Made by a program: the position numbers and the translations under genes. This document shows positions 24,569 to 34,453 of a stretch of 64,000 nucleotides of DNA, piece after piece. The notes under the pieces are model-generated. The model ran no database searches. It had not been told where the DNA came from and saw nothing but the letters and a program-made list of their open reading frames with translations. Location of the stretch: NCBI RefSeq assembly GCF_947488185.1, contig NZ_CANKYM010000003.1:384873-448872 (forward strand), in the 5' to 3' direction. Numbering within the stretch: the stretch's first letter is position 1; every line of letters starts with the position of its first letter. This DNA is from an uncultured Roseobacter sp. GTDB taxonomy: Bacteria > Pseudomonadota > Alphaproteobacteria > Rhodobacterales > Rhodobacteraceae.

Positions 24569-27151
24569 TCATGCTTTTTTGGCGACTGCTTTCTTCTTGG
24601 CCGGCGCCTTCTTTTTTGCAGCTGTCTTGCGGCGTCCCGTACCCTTTTTGGCAGCCTTTTCATCAATCAGCAGGATCGCTGCTTCAATGGTCAAATCGTC
24701 CGGTTCGGTGCCCTTGGGCAGCGTTGCATTGATCTTTTCCCACTTCACGTAAGGCCCATACTTGCCTTCCATGATGCTGATCTGGCCACCCTGATCAGGA
24801 TGTTCGCCCAACTCCCGCAGGGTTTTGGCCGCAGCACCACGCCCGCCACGGCTGGCGACCTTTTCGGCTAATAGCTGCACGGCGCGGTTCATGCCGACGG
24901 TAAACACCTCATCAATGCTCTCGAGATTGGCGTTTGTGCCGCCGCGCTCCGAGGTGGAGGCCGCATGTTTCAAGTAAGGCCCATACCGCCCGATGTTTGA
25001 CCATACGGTCACGCCATCTTCGGGATGTGGGCCGATTTCACGGGGCAGGGACAGCAGTTTGAGCGCCTGCGGCAGGTTCACATCCTCGGGCGGCCAATCC
25101 TTGGGAATCGACTGGCGCGGTGGCTTCTTGTTGTCCTCCGTGACCTCGCCGCGCTGCACGTACGGGCCGAAGCGCCCCTTGAAGGCGTAGATTTTGTCGC
25201 CTGCGTCCTCGCCGAGCAGCTTGCCCTCGGGCGGGATGCCGCTGTCGTCTTCTTCACCGGGCGGACCGAAGGCGCGAGTGTACCGGCATTCGGGATAGTT
25301 CGAGCAGCCGATGAAGGCCCCGCCGGAGCGCGCCGTGCGCATGCTGAGTCGCCCGGCACCGCAGTTGGGGCAGAGCCGCGGGTCGGTACCGTCCTCGTTG
25401 GGTGGAAACAGATGCGGCTCCAGCACCTCGTTGATCTTCTCCAGCACTTCGGTGATACGCAGGTCGGCGGTCTCAGAAATGGCGGCGGAGAAATCGCGCC
25501 AGAAGCGCCGCAGCACTTCCTTCCATTCCGCATCGCCGGCGCTCACGTCATCGAGCTCGTTTTCCAGATCGGCGGTAAAGCCGTAGCCGACGTATTTACG
25601 GAAGTAATTCTCCAGAAAGGCTGTGACCAAACGCCCCTTGTCCTCGGGGATCAGGCGGTTCTTGTCCTTACGAACGTACTCACGATCCTGAATTGTGGTG
25701 ACAATCGACGCGTAAGTCGAGGGGCGCCCGATGCCCAGCTCTTCCATCTTCTTGACCAGCGTGGCCTCGGTATAGCGCGGCGGCGGCTGGGTGAAATGTT
25801 GCTCCGGCGTGACGGCGCGCTTGTCCATCTTGTCACCTTCGTCGATCTGGGGCAGGCGCTTGTCGTCCTCATCCACCACATCGTCACGGCCTTCTTCATA
25901 GACCCGCAGGAAGCCATCGAAGAGCACAACCTGACCGGTGGCGCGCAGCATGATCTGGCCATCGGCGCTGCCCACATCGACAGTTGTGCGTTCCATGCGG
26001 GCGGCTTCCATCTGGCAGGCCAGCGTGCGTTTCCAGATCAGATCATAGAGCTTGCGTTGATCGGCATCGGAGGTCTTCAGATCCTCCGCCTTGGTCATCA
26101 TATCTGTGGGGCGCACGCATTCGTGGGCCTCCTGCGCGTTCTTGGCCTTGTTTTTGTACATGCGCGGGCTGCCGGGCACGTATTCCTTGCCATAAAGCGT
26201 CCCAATCGCGTCCCGGGCGGCCTGCACGGCCTCGGGCGCCATGTCGATGCCGTCGGTCCGCATATATGTAATGTAACCTGCCTCGTAGAGCCGCTGCGCG
26301 GTGGACATGGTCTGGCGCGCGCCCATGCCGAACTTGCGGCTGGCCTCCTGCTGCAGGGTTGAGGTCATGAAAGGGGCGGCGGGGTTGCGATTGGCAGGCT
26401 TGGCCTCGACCGACTGCACTGTCAGATCGCGGGAGCTGATGGCCTGCACGGCCATTTCGGCCTGTGTCTGGTTCTCGATATCGAATTTGTCGAGCTTCTT
26501 GCCCGCCAGAACGGTCAGACGTGCATCGAACTCCTGCCCGCGCGGTGTGGCGAGCTGCGCCTTGACCGACCAGTATTCGCGGTTGCGGAAGGCTTCGATC
26601 TCCATCTCGCGCTCAACGATGAGGCGCAGGGTGACCGATTGCACGCGGCCCGCGGATTTCGCGCCCGGCAGTTTGCGCCAGAGCACCGGCGAGAGATTGA
26701 AACCCACCAGATAGTCGAGCGCCCGGCGCGCCAGATAGGCCTCGACCAGTGGCATATCGACCTGGCGCGGGTTCTGCATCGCCTCGGTCACGGCCTTTTT
26801 CGTGATCTGATTGAACACGACCCGGGAGACGGGGGTATCCTTCTTGATCGACTTGCGCTTGGTTAGCGCTTCCTGCAGGTGCCAGCTAATCGCCTCGCCC
26901 TCGCGATCAGGGTCGGTCGCGAGGATGAGCGCGTTGTCATCTTTCAGCGCATCCGCGATCGCTTTGACGTGTTTCTTGCTGTCGGAGGCCACCTCCCAGA
27001 GCATGTCGAATTCGTTCTCGGGGTCGACAGAACCATCTTTCGGGGGCAAATCGCGGACATGCCCGTAAGAGGCCAGGACGGTGTAGTCACTCCCCAAATA
27101 TGCGTTGATTGTCTTGGCTTTAGCCGGGGATTCAACAACTACAACTGGCAT
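24569..27151 (-). CDS. topA: DNA topoisomerase I
   Basis: 860 residues. Relaxes negative supercoils. N-terminal TOPRIM domain (VVVVESPAKAKTINAYLG; DPDREGEAISWHL), strand-binding SAGRVQSVTLRLIVERE, and the active-site Tyr (about residue 296) in YITYMRTDG. A C-terminal zinc ribbon (CPNCGAGRL...CSNYPECRYTR) is followed by topoisomerase C-terminal repeats (GRFGPYVQ, IGRYGPYLK, GKYGPYVKW) and a Lys/Ala-rich tail. The ATG at 27151 opens the conserved MPVVVVESPAKAK; a GTG four codons earlier is in frame. It lies 212 bases after dprA on the same strand, the usual arrangement. Confidence 0.97.
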   Translation of the reverse strand: MPVVVVESPAKAKTINAYLGSDYTVLASYGHVRDLPPKDGSVDPENEFDMLWEVASDSKKHVKAIADALKDDNALILATDPDREGEAISWHLQEALTKRKSIKKDTPVSRVVFNQITKKAVTEAMQNPRQVDMPLVEAYLARRALDYLVGFNLSPVLWRKLPGAKSAGRVQSVTLRLIVEREMEIEAFRNREYWSVKAQLATPRGQEFDARLTVLAGKKLDKFDIENQTQAEMAVQAISSRDLTVQSVEAKPANRNPAAPFMTSTLQQEASRKFGMGARQTMSTAQRLYEAGYITYMRTDGIDMAPEAVQAARDAIGTLYGKEYVPGSPRMYKNKAKNAQEAHECVRPTDMMTKAEDLKTSDADQRKLYDLIWKRTLACQMEAARMERTTVDVGSADGQIMLRATGQVVLFDGFLRVYEEGRDDVVDEDDKRLPQIDEGDKMDKRAVTPEQHFTQPPPRYTEATLVKKMEELGIGRPSTYASIVTTIQDREYVRKDKNRLIPEDKGRLVTAFLENYFRKYVGYGFTADLENELDDVSAGDAEWKEVLRRFWRDFSAAISETADLRITEVLEKINEVLEPHLFPPNEDGTDPRLCPNCGAGRLSMRTARSGGAFIGCSNYPECRYTRAFGPPGEEDDSGIPPEGKLLGEDAGDKIYAFKGRFGPYVQRGEVTEDNKKPPRQSIPKDWPPEDVNLPQALKLLSLPREIGPHPEDGVTVWSNIGRYGPYLKHAASTSERGGTNANLESIDEVFTVGMNRAVQLLAEKVASRGGRGAAAKTLRELGEHPDQGGQISIMEGKYGPYVKWEKINATLPKGTEPDDLTIEAAILLIDEKAAKKGTGRRKTAAKKKAPAKKKAVAKKA

Positions 27152-27363
27152 GTACTGGGGCACCTCTGGGTGAAATTTTCTGCGTCTATGCTCAAGCCAG
27201 ATGTGCTGTGCAAGCGGATTTTGTCAATCTGCTCATTCTTGTCGCACGCAGTTTTCCGCGTGGATAGCAGCGGCGCATCGGGTCAAATTCAATGGAAAAC
27301 TTGGCTCGATCCCGGACAGAATCGGCTATGGCGTGGCGTGGCAAGATAACGTGCAGATAACAC

Positions 27364-28515
27364 TCAGGCGCGAGACAGCAGGCCACCGGCGCGGCGCGTG
27401 ATTTTGCCGTCCATTTCGAGGTCCAGCAGAACCGGCGCCGCCTCTGCGGGGGCTACGGCCAGATCGCGGATCAACTGGTCCTCGGCCACGGGGGCGGGGC
27501 TCAGGCGCGACAGGATCTTGTTGTGCAACGCGGCCACTTCTTTCAACGCGGGGCGCTTTTTCTCTACGGTCTTAACCGGCAGCTGCAACGGCAGTTCCGG
27601 CGCGTTGCCATGCAAGGGGGTGAGCGCTTCCAACACGTCATCTGCACCGCGCACCAATGTAGATCCCTCTCGGATCAGCTGATTGCACCCGGCGGCGCGG
27701 GCGTCGAAGGGGCTGCCCGGGACGGCCAGAACCTCGCGTCCCTGGTCCAGCGCGTCCCGCGCCGTGATCAGGCTACCTGATTTTGCTGCAGCTTCGACAA
27801 CAACCGTCGCGCGGCTGAGGCCGGAGATGATGCGGTTTCGGCTCGGGAAGTGCCGCGCAATCGGCTGGAGCCCCATAGGCTGTTCCGACACCCTTACCCC
27901 GGCTGCCATGATGTCTTGTGCCAGCTTCATGTTTTCGGTGGGATAAATCACATCGACCCCACCTGCCTGCACCGCAACTGTGCCGGTGGCCAGAGCGGCG
28001 AGATGCGCTGCCGCATCGACACCACGCGCAAGGCCGGAGACGATCACGTAACCGGCGGCACCGAGGTCGCGGGCGAGCGCCTTGGCCATGCGGGTGCCGA
28101 GAGAGGAGGCGTTGCGCGCACCCACAAGTGAAATCATAGGGCGTTTGAGAAGGCTTGGATCCCCCATAACCCATAGAAACGGAGGGGCGTCGTCCAGGTC
28201 TTCAAGCAATTCGGGGTAGGCCGGGGTGCCCTGCATGATAAGGCGCGCGCCGACTTTGCGTGCGGCATTCAACTCGGCCTGCACCACGGCTTCGGGACAA
28301 ATCTGGTATTTTTCAACGCCGGCGGCACGCGCTACCTCAGGTAGCGCGGCCAGCGCGTTCTGCGCAGTGCCGTGTTCAGTCAGCAGTCGTTTATACGTCG
28401 TTACGCCAACCCGGCGGGATCGCAACAAACGGAGACGGGAGAACTGTTCGTCTTCCGAGGTGGGTGGGAGTGGGGGGTGAGTGGAAGAAGGATTGTGGTC
28501 CTTGTCATCAGTCAT
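27364..28515 (-). CDS. dprA: DNA-processing protein DprA
   Basis: 383 residues. DprA loads RecA onto incoming single-stranded DNA in natural transformation. The Rossmann-like core shows VGARNASSLGTRMAKALARDLG, VSGLARGVDAAAHLAAL and the FPSRNRIISGLSRATVVVEAAAKSGSLITA stretch. A C-terminal winged-helix (DprA-WH) domain is visible from about residue 320. The ATG at 28515 has a GGAG site. Members are also kept in species not shown to be competent. It precedes topA on the minus strand. Confidence 0.95.
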   Translation of the reverse strand: MTDDKDHNPSSTHPPLPPTSEDEQFSRLRLLRSRRVGVTTYKRLLTEHGTAQNALAALPEVARAAGVEKYQICPEAVVQAELNAARKVGARLIMQGTPAYPELLEDLDDAPPFLWVMGDPSLLKRPMISLVGARNASSLGTRMAKALARDLGAAGYVIVSGLARGVDAAAHLAALATGTVAVQAGGVDVIYPTENMKLAQDIMAAGVRVSEQPMGLQPIARHFPSRNRIISGLSRATVVVEAAAKSGSLITARDALDQGREVLAVPGSPFDARAAGCNQLIREGSTLVRGADDVLEALTPLHGNAPELPLQLPVKTVEKKRPALKEVAALHNKILSRLSPAPVAEDQLIRDLAVAPAEAAPVLLDLEMDGKITRRAGGLLSRA

Positions 28516-28620
28516 CCGCGTCTCCGTCCGTTGCAGAATCAGGTTTAAGGCGAGTTGGTTAACAACGCATGAATCAATGCCCCGTGTTGGCCTCGCTATT
28601 TCTGGGGAGAGTGGCCCGGA

Positions 28621-30042
28621 TCAGGAGGCCGAACCGCCCACCGTCAGGCCACCGATCATCAACGTGGGTTGGCCCACGCCCACCGGCACCCATTGTCCTG
28701 CTTTGCCGCAATTGCCCATGCCGGGATCAAGCGCCATGTCATTTCCGATGGCGCGAATCTGCTTGAGCGCGGTGGCCCCATCCCCGATCAGCGTGGCTCC
28801 TTTGACCGGCGCACCGACCTTGCCGTTTTCCACCCGGTAGGCCTCGGTGCAGCTGAAGACGAACTTGCCGTTGGTGATGTCCACCTGACCGCCGCCAAAC
28901 CCCACAGCGTAGATGCCATCCTTGAGATCAGCGAGAATGTCGCCCGGGTCGCTGTCGCCGCCCATCATATAGGTATTGGTCATCCGTGGCATTGGCGCAT
29001 GGGCATAGCTTTCACGGCGCCCGTTGCCAGTGGGGGCCACGCCCATCAGCCGGGCGTTTTGCCGGTCCTGCATGAAGCCCACCAGAATGCCGTCGTCGAT
29101 CAAAGTGTTCTTGCCCGAGGGCGTGCCTTCATCGTCGATGCTGATGGAGCCGCGCCGGTCCGGGATTGTGCCATCGTCGAGCACGGTCACGCCCTTGCTG
29201 GCGATGCGTTGACCCATGAGACCGGCAAAGGCGGAGGAGCCCTTGCGGTTGAAATCCCCCTCCAGCCCATGGCCGATGGCCTCGTGCAGCAGGATACCGG
29301 GCCAGCCCGGGCCCAGCACGACATCCATGACACCAGCGGGGGCAGGCACCGCGCCCAAGTTCACGACAGCCACCCGCAGCGCCTCGCGCGTCTTGGTCTG
29401 CCAGTCCGCCGGATCGATCAGGCCATCCAAGCCCACACGGCCACCGCCCCCGGCGGAGCCGCTTTCCCGGCGTCCGTTTTCCTCGACGATCACCGAGACA
29501 TTCACCCGCGTCATCGGGCGCACATCCCGGAACGACTGCCCGTCCGGACGCAGAATTTCGACTTCCTGCAGGCTGGCGGCAATGGTCGCGGAGACCTGCA
29601 CGACCCGCGCATCTAGGTCCCGGGCAAAAGCATCGATCTGCCGCAATGTATCGATCTTGACGGGAAAGGCAGCCCCGGCAATGGGGTCTTCATCGGTATA
29701 AAGCTTGATATTGGTCGGGTTTGGCGCGTCCGCCATTGTGCCGCCGCCGTCGCCCACCGCCAGACGCGCGGTCTCGGAGGCGCGTTTCAGAGCGGTTTCC
29801 GAAATTTCGGTGGAATGAGCGTAGCCAGCCACCTCGCCGCACACGGCGCGCAGGCCGAACCCCTCCGAAGCATCGTAGCTGGCCGTCTTCAGACGCCCGT
29901 CGTCGAAGACGAGCGCCTCGGAGCGGCGCCGTTCCAGAAACAGCTCCCCATCATCCGCGCCCTGGGTCGCTGCGCGCAGCACATCAAGGGCCGCATCCCG
30001 GTCGAGCGCATCCTGAAAGGGCGTGAAAGGGGTGTCTGTCAT
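28621..30042 (-). CDS. tldD: Metalloprotease TldD
   Basis: 473 residues. With TldE it degrades peptides and matures some peptide products. The zinc-binding HExxxH lies in LLHEAIGHGLEGDFNRK near residue 250, and the family's SISIDDEGTPS and VDITNGKFVFSCTEAY segments are present. TldE (PmbA) is not in the window. The ATG at 30042 has a strong GGAGGA upstream; the frame is open 18 codons further. It is transcribed divergently from coxB. Confidence 0.95.
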   Translation of the reverse strand: MTDTPFTPFQDALDRDAALDVLRAATQGADDGELFLERRRSEALVFDDGRLKTASYDASEGFGLRAVCGEVAGYAHSTEISETALKRASETARLAVGDGGGTMADAPNPTNIKLYTDEDPIAGAAFPVKIDTLRQIDAFARDLDARVVQVSATIAASLQEVEILRPDGQSFRDVRPMTRVNVSVIVEENGRRESGSAGGGGRVGLDGLIDPADWQTKTREALRVAVVNLGAVPAPAGVMDVVLGPGWPGILLHEAIGHGLEGDFNRKGSSAFAGLMGQRIASKGVTVLDDGTIPDRRGSISIDDEGTPSGKNTLIDDGILVGFMQDRQNARLMGVAPTGNGRRESYAHAPMPRMTNTYMMGGDSDPGDILADLKDGIYAVGFGGGQVDITNGKFVFSCTEAYRVENGKVGAPVKGATLIGDGATALKQIRAIGNDMALDPGMGNCGKAGQWVPVGVGQPTLMIGGLTVGGSAS

Positions 30043-30217
30043 AGGTGATTTCCTCCAAAGGCGGGTAAATCTGCATTCAGCGTCTCTATGACGCAAGCTG
30101 AACTCTTTATCTCGCGATCAGAATATGATTGTAAGAGCACAGATTACAACGGACGGGATGGTGCGCAGTCCTTTCCCCGCCCGCCAACCAAAGATGATCC
30201 CAAGATCAGGACGACAC

Positions 30218-31099
30218 ATGAAACGTTTTTTCACATTCTCAGGCCTGATGGCTGGTTTTGCAGCAACAGCGGCCCAGGCACAGGACAATCTAGAAATCAT
30301 TGGGCGTCCCGTGGATGGCAAAATGGGCTTTCAACCTGCCGTGACCGAGCTGGCGGAAGACCTGCAGTGGCTGGACGGCATGATTCTGGTGATCATCACC
30401 GCGATCACGCTGTTCGTGACGGCGCTGATCCTCTGGGTCGCCATCCGCTACAATGCCAAGCGCAATGCGGAGCCTGCATCCTTCACCCATAATACACCGG
30501 TTGAGATCGCCTGGACCGTGATTCCTATTGTGATCCTGGTGTTCATCGGTGCGTTCTCTCTGCCGATCCTGTTCAAGCAGCAGGAGATTCCCGAAGCGGA
30601 TATCACGATCAAGGTGACCGGATATCAATGGTATTGGGACTATGAGTATGTGGATGAGGGGTTCGAATTCTCCAGCTACATGATTGGTGCGCCTGCAACG
30701 GGGGGCACAAACCAGAAATCACCCGAGGTGATTGCACAACTGGAAGCGGCTGGTTTCTCCGAAGAGGAGTTCCTGCTGGCCACCGATACCTCCGTCGTGG
30801 TGCCGGTCAACAAGACCATCGTCATGCAGGTCACAGGCGGTGACGTGATCCATGCCTGGACCATTCCCGCCTTTGGCGTGAAGCAGGATGCGGTGCCCGG
30901 ACGTCTGGCGGAGCTGTGGTTCAAGGCGGAGCAGGAAGGTATCTACTTTGGTCAGTGTTCAGAGCTGTGCGGTCTGAACCACGCCTATATGCCGATCACC
31001 GTGAAAGTCGTCTCGGAAGAGGCCTATGCCGAGTGGCTGGCCGGAGCGAGAGAGGAATACGCAGGCATTCCGCAAACCCGCGTGATCGCGTCGAACTGA
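30218..31099 (+). CDS. ctaC: Cytochrome c oxidase subunit II
   Basis: 293 residues. Signal peptide ([18 protein letters not shown]), two membrane helices (about 45-70 and 90-115) and a periplasmic CuA cupredoxin domain. Copper ligands are visible: His in [16 protein letters not shown] and the [12 protein letters not shown] cluster. The aromatic QWYWDYEY patch for cytochrome c electron entry is present. It carries electrons from cytochrome c to the oxidase core; subunit I is not encoded here. AGGA precedes the ATG at 30218. It begins the plus-strand cox operon. Confidence 0.97.
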   Translation: MKRFFTFSGLMAGFAATAAQAQDNLEIIGRPVDGKMGFQPAVTELAEDLQWLDGMILVIITAITLFVTALILWVAIRYNAKRNAEPASFTHNTPVEIAWTVIPIVILVFIGAFSLPILFKQQEIPEADITIKVTGYQWYWDYEYVDEGFEFSSYMIGAPATGGTNQKSPEVIAQLEAAGFSEEEFLLATDTSVVVPVNKTIVMQVTGGDVIHAWTIPAFGVKQDAVPGRLAELWFKAEQEGIYFGQCSELCGLNHAYMPITVKVVSEEAYAEWLAGAREEYAGIPQTRVIASN

Positions 31100-31157
31100 T
31101 CTGGCACAGGTGGCCTGAAAGCCCACCCTACCTGCTGATGGCATAGAAGGCACATGA

Positions 31158-32096
31158 ATGGCTGATGCGAGCTACACAACTCCAGCCGGAGAATATGACA
31201 CGCAACTGGGCGATTATTTTGCCCTGTTGAAGCCGCGTGTCATGTCGCTGGTGGTGTTCACGGCCCTTGTGGGGTTGCTGGCGGCGCCGGTCTTCGTGCA
31301 TCCGGTAATTGCGTTTTCCTCCATCCTGTTCGTGGCGATCGGGGCAGGGGCCTCCGGTGCGCTGAACATGTGGTGGGACGCGGATATCGACGCCGTCATG
31401 CGCCGCACCGCCAAGCGCCCGATCCCTTCGGGTCGGGTGCCAGCGGGCGAGGCTCTGTCGCTCGGGCTGGCGTTGTCGGGCCTGTCGGTGATGATGCTGG
31501 GGCTCTCCGCGAACCTGCTGGCTGCCGGGCTGCTGGCCTTCACCATTTTCTTCTACGCCGTCATCTATTCCATGTGGCTGAAACGGTCCACGCCGCAGAA
31601 CATCGTGATTGGTGGCGCTGCTGGAGCTTTCCCGCCGGTGATCGGCTGGGCGATTGCCACGGGCAGTTTCTCGGTCGAGGCCTGGCTGATGTTCGCGCTG
31701 ATCTTCATGTGGACGCCGCCGCATTTCTGGGCGCTCGCGCTGTTCATGAAATCAGACTACGACGATGCGGATGTGCCGATGCTGACCGTCACCCACGGGC
31801 GTCGTGCCACACGGGCGCATGTATTGGGGTATACGCTGCTCTTGGTGCTGCTGGCGGTTGGCACAGGGTTCACAGCCATTGGCGGCCCGCTTTACCTTGC
31901 CGCCGCTGTCCTCCTGAATGCGCTGTTCCTGAAGGGGGCGTTCGACATCTGGCGCCGCGATGAAGCGCAGGCCGAGGCTGACGCGTATCGGGTCGAAAAG
32001 AAGTTCTTCCGCCTGTCGCTGTGGTACCTCTTTGCACATTTTGGCATGATCCTGATCGAGGCGATGCTGCGCCCCTTTGGCATGGGGGGGTGGTGA
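31158..32096 (+). CDS. ctaB: Protoheme IX farnesyltransferase (heme O synthase)
   Basis: 312 residues, UbiA-family membrane prenyltransferase with about nine helices. It adds a farnesyl group to heme b, giving heme O for aa3-type oxidases. The prenyl-diphosphate motif NMWWDADIDAVMRRTAKRP (Asp-rich, near residue 75) and the second motif MKSDYDDADVPML are clear. Lies 58 bases after ctaC and 3 bases before a small membrane-protein gene. Confidence 0.96.
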   Translation: MADASYTTPAGEYDTQLGDYFALLKPRVMSLVVFTALVGLLAAPVFVHPVIAFSSILFVAIGAGASGALNMWWDADIDAVMRRTAKRPIPSGRVPAGEALSLGLALSGLSVMMLGLSANLLAAGLLAFTIFFYAVIYSMWLKRSTPQNIVIGGAAGAFPPVIGWAIATGSFSVEAWLMFALIFMWTPPHFWALALFMKSDYDDADVPMLTVTHGRRATRAHVLGYTLLLVLLAVGTGFTAIGGPLYLAAAVLLNALFLKGAFDIWRRDEAQAEADAYRVEKKFFRLSLWYLFAHFGMILIEAMLRPFGMGGW

Positions 32097-32099
32097 GCC

Positions 32100-32264
32100 A
32101 TGACTTTCAAGCCTGAACATGAACTGCACACGCGGCGCAAGGGCCGGAACATCGGTGTTGGCCTGATGCTGGCCGGCTTCGTCGTGCTGGTGCTGGCTCT
32201 GACCTTCACCAAGGTCACCAATGGCGATTTTGAGTTGCCCAAGGCAGAGGAGCTGACCCAGTAA
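32100..32264 (+). CDS. 54-residue single-span membrane protein in the cox operon
   Basis: Too short for most ORF cut-offs. The ATG at 32100 follows the ctaB stop by 3 bases and its TAA shares one base with the ctaG ATG (TAATG). The product has a charged N-terminus (KPEHELHTRRKGRN), one membrane helix (GVGLMLAGFVVLVLALTFTKV) and a short acidic tail ending ELTQ. Equivalent small ORFs between ctaB and ctaG occur in related bacteria and are sometimes labelled CoxF or assembly protein. A role in oxidase assembly is inferred from the tight coupling. Confidence 0.85.
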   Translation: MTFKPEHELHTRRKGRNIGVGLMLAGFVVLVLALTFTKVTNGDFELPKAEELTQ

Positions 32265-32848
32265 TGGCGCTGTCAGGACCTGCGAAAACCGTTGCCCAGA
32301 CTGTCAGTGTCGTGCTTGTCATGGGCGGGCTCGCCTGGGCCTCCGTACCGTTCTACGACTGGTTCTGTCGGGTGACCGGATTTGGCGGTGTGACCGGCGT
32401 GTCCGATGTCGCCCCGGATGACGTGTTGGACCAGACGATAAAAGTGCGTTTCGATGGCTCGCTGCACAGCGAAATGGCGTGGACCTTCAAGCCGGTCGAA
32501 CGCGAAATGGAAGTGCGCATCGGTGAAACCGGCCTGGCCTTTTACGAGGCCTACAACCCGACGAACCGCCCGATTGCAGGTTCTGCCAGCTACAATGTCA
32601 CCCCCTATCAGGCGGGCGGCTTTTTCAACAAGATCCAGTGTTTTTGTTTCGAAGAACAGATCCTGCAGCCCGGCGAACGGGTGCAGATGCCGGTGACCTT
32701 CTACGTGGACCCGGAAATCGTCGATGATCGTGACGGAAAATATATACATACCATCACACTCTCCTATACATTCTACGAAATTGACCTGCCCGAAGGCTAT
32801 GCCGCCGTGCAGGACATGGAACCAACCTCAGACACAAGTCTGAACTGA
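32264..32848 (+). CDS. ctaG: Cytochrome c oxidase assembly protein CtaG/Cox11
   Basis: 194 residues. N-terminal membrane anchor ([30 protein letters not shown]) and a periplasmic copper-binding domain with the [13 protein letters not shown] motif. It delivers copper to the CuB site of subunit I. Its ATG overlaps the stop of the preceding small gene by one base, and ctaE follows 22 bases later. Confidence 0.96.
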   Translation: MALSGPAKTVAQTVSVVLVMGGLAWASVPFYDWFCRVTGFGGVTGVSDVAPDDVLDQTIKVRFDGSLHSEMAWTFKPVEREMEVRIGETGLAFYEAYNPTNRPIAGSASYNVTPYQAGGFFNKIQCFCFEEQILQPGERVQMPVTFYVDPEIVDDRDGKYIHTITLSYTFYEIDLPEGYAAVQDMEPTSDTSLN

Positions 32849-32870
32849 CCAAGATAAGGCAAGCGACGTC

Positions 32871-33692
32871 ATGGCCCATGAAAAGAACCACGATTACCAC
32901 ATTCTGAATCCCTCGATCTGGCCCCTGTTGGGCGCGCTCGCCGGGTTCTTCATGCTCTTTGGCGCCGTTTTGTGGATGCAGGGGATCACGCCGTTCATGT
33001 TCTGGGGCGGTTTCGTCGCCGTGCTCTATGTGATGTTCGGCTGGTGGTCCGAGGTCGTGGCTGAAAGCAAGATCGGCGATCACACCCCCGTGGTCAGGAT
33101 TGGCCTGCGCTATGGCTTCATCCTCTTTATCATGTCCGAGGTGATGTTCTTTGCCGCGTGGTTCTGGAGCTTCTTCAAACACGCCATCTACCCGATGAGC
33201 GGATACGCGGGCACGGAATACGTGCAGCCGGAAATCTACCACGTGGACGCGTTCCACCTGCCGCTGATCAACACGCTGATCCTGCTATTGTCGGGCTGCG
33301 CGGTCACATGGGCGCACCACGCGCTGGTGCATGAAAACAACCGCAAGGATCTGATCTGGGGTCTGGCGATCTCGATCATCCTCGGTGTGCTCTTCACAGC
33401 GCTGCAGGCCTACGAATACTCCTACCTGCTCTACAAGGGCTGGGAGTTCGGCGGGGACAAGTTCTACTCCAACTTCTTCATGGCCACCGGCTTTCACGGC
33501 GCGCATGTGATCATTGGGACGATCTTCCTGACCGTCTGTCTGGTGCGCGCGTTGAAGGGGCATTTCACGCCAGAGAAACACGTGGGCTTCGAGGCCGCCG
33601 CCTGGTACTGGCACTTTGTGGACGTGGTCTGGCTGTTTCTCTTCTTTGCCGTTTACATCTGGGGTGTCGGGCAGATGCCCGGAGCGCATTAA
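32871..33692 (+). CDS. ctaE: Cytochrome c oxidase subunit III
   Basis: 273 residues, seven membrane helices. Conserved segments: [34 protein letters not shown], and the C-terminal [15 protein letters not shown] and [21 protein letters not shown]. It stabilises the oxidase core and proton uptake. It ends the oxidase block and a terminator hairpin follows before surf1. Confidence 0.97.
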   Translation: MAHEKNHDYHILNPSIWPLLGALAGFFMLFGAVLWMQGITPFMFWGGFVAVLYVMFGWWSEVVAESKIGDHTPVVRIGLRYGFILFIMSEVMFFAAWFWSFFKHAIYPMSGYAGTEYVQPEIYHVDAFHLPLINTLILLLSGCAVTWAHHALVHENNRKDLIWGLAISIILGVLFTALQAYEYSYLLYKGWEFGGDKFYSNFFMATGFHGAHVIIGTIFLTVCLVRALKGHFTPEKHVGFEAAAWYWHFVDVVWLFLFFAVYIWGVGQMPGAH

Positions 33693-33712
33693 ACGGCCTT
33701 ACATGTCTTGAG

Positions 33713-33745
33713 AAAAAAGCGCGCGGCTCTCGCGCGCTTTTCCTT
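33713..33745 (+). terminator. Intrinsic terminator after ctaE
   Basis: A GCGCGCG/CGCGCGC stem with a GCTCT loop (33719-33737) is framed by AAAAAA before and TTTTCCTTTT after. It could work in both directions. The surf1 start lies 20 bases further, so expression of surf1 may need partial readthrough or its own start. Confidence 0.85.
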
Positions 33746-33762
33746 TTAGGTCCGGAACACTC

Positions 33763-34449
33763 ATGCGGCGACTGGCATTCTTTCTGATCTTCGGGCTGGG
33801 AGGGGCGGCGATCCTGATCAGCCTCGGCATCTGGCAGGTGCAGCGCCTGGCCTGGAAAGAAGGTCTGCTGACCCATATCGAGACCGAGATAGCCGCCGAC
33901 CCGGTGGCGTTGCGCGACGCGCTGGAGCCTGAACCGCGCCGTTATGCGCCGGTGCGGCTTACCGGCGCATTCGATCCCGAAGGGGGCCATGTCCGGGTTT
34001 TGGCGTCACGGAAGTCCATTGGTGCTGTCTACCGCATCATCCGCCCGTTTCAGTCAGAAGGGTATGGTCGGGTGCTGGTTGATACCGGCTGGGTGGCAGA
34101 TAGCATTACTGCTCTGCCGCCAGTACCGGAGGGACCGGTGACGCTGGTTGGCAATCTCGATGATCCCATTGAGGCGGATGGGTTCACGCCCGCACCTGAC
34201 CTTGACACCAACATCTGGTTTGCCCGCGACGTGCCCGCCATGGCCCGCACGCTGAGCACCGAGCCGGTGCTGGTCGTGTTGCGCGAGGCGCCGGATTCGG
34301 ACCTTGGCGTGACGCCCTGGCCGGTAGACACCGCTGGTATTCCGAACGATCACTTGCAATATGCGATCACATGGTTCTCGCTGTCTGCCATCTGGCTGGC
34401 GATGACCGCCATTTTCCTGCGTCGTCCAAAGGCGGCCAACAAAAGCTGA
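33763..34449 (+). CDS. SURF1 family protein
   Basis: 228 residues. SURF1 helps insert heme a into subunit I of cytochrome c oxidase. Topology is the family's: an N-terminal helix (LAFFLIFGLGGAAILISLGIWQVQRLAWK), a periplasmic domain and a C-terminal helix (YAITWFSLSAIWLAMTAIFLRR). The WQVQR motif and GWVAD (for GWVP) segments fit. It lies 4 bases before thrC, so an oxidase assembly factor and an amino-acid biosynthesis gene are co-transcribed. Confidence 0.93.
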   Translation: MRRLAFFLIFGLGGAAILISLGIWQVQRLAWKEGLLTHIETEIAADPVALRDALEPEPRRYAPVRLTGAFDPEGGHVRVLASRKSIGAVYRIIRPFQSEGYGRVLVDTGWVADSITALPPVPEGPVTLVGNLDDPIEADGFTPAPDLDTNIWFARDVPAMARTLSTEPVLVVLREAPDSDLGVTPWPVDTAGIPNDHLQYAITWFSLSAIWLAMTAIFLRRPKAANKS

Positions 34450-34453
34450 GACC

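Noticed and set aside
25025-26362. 445-codon plus-strand frame inside topA
   Set aside because: Antisense to the topA zinc-ribbon and active-site region, no ribosome site and no domain.
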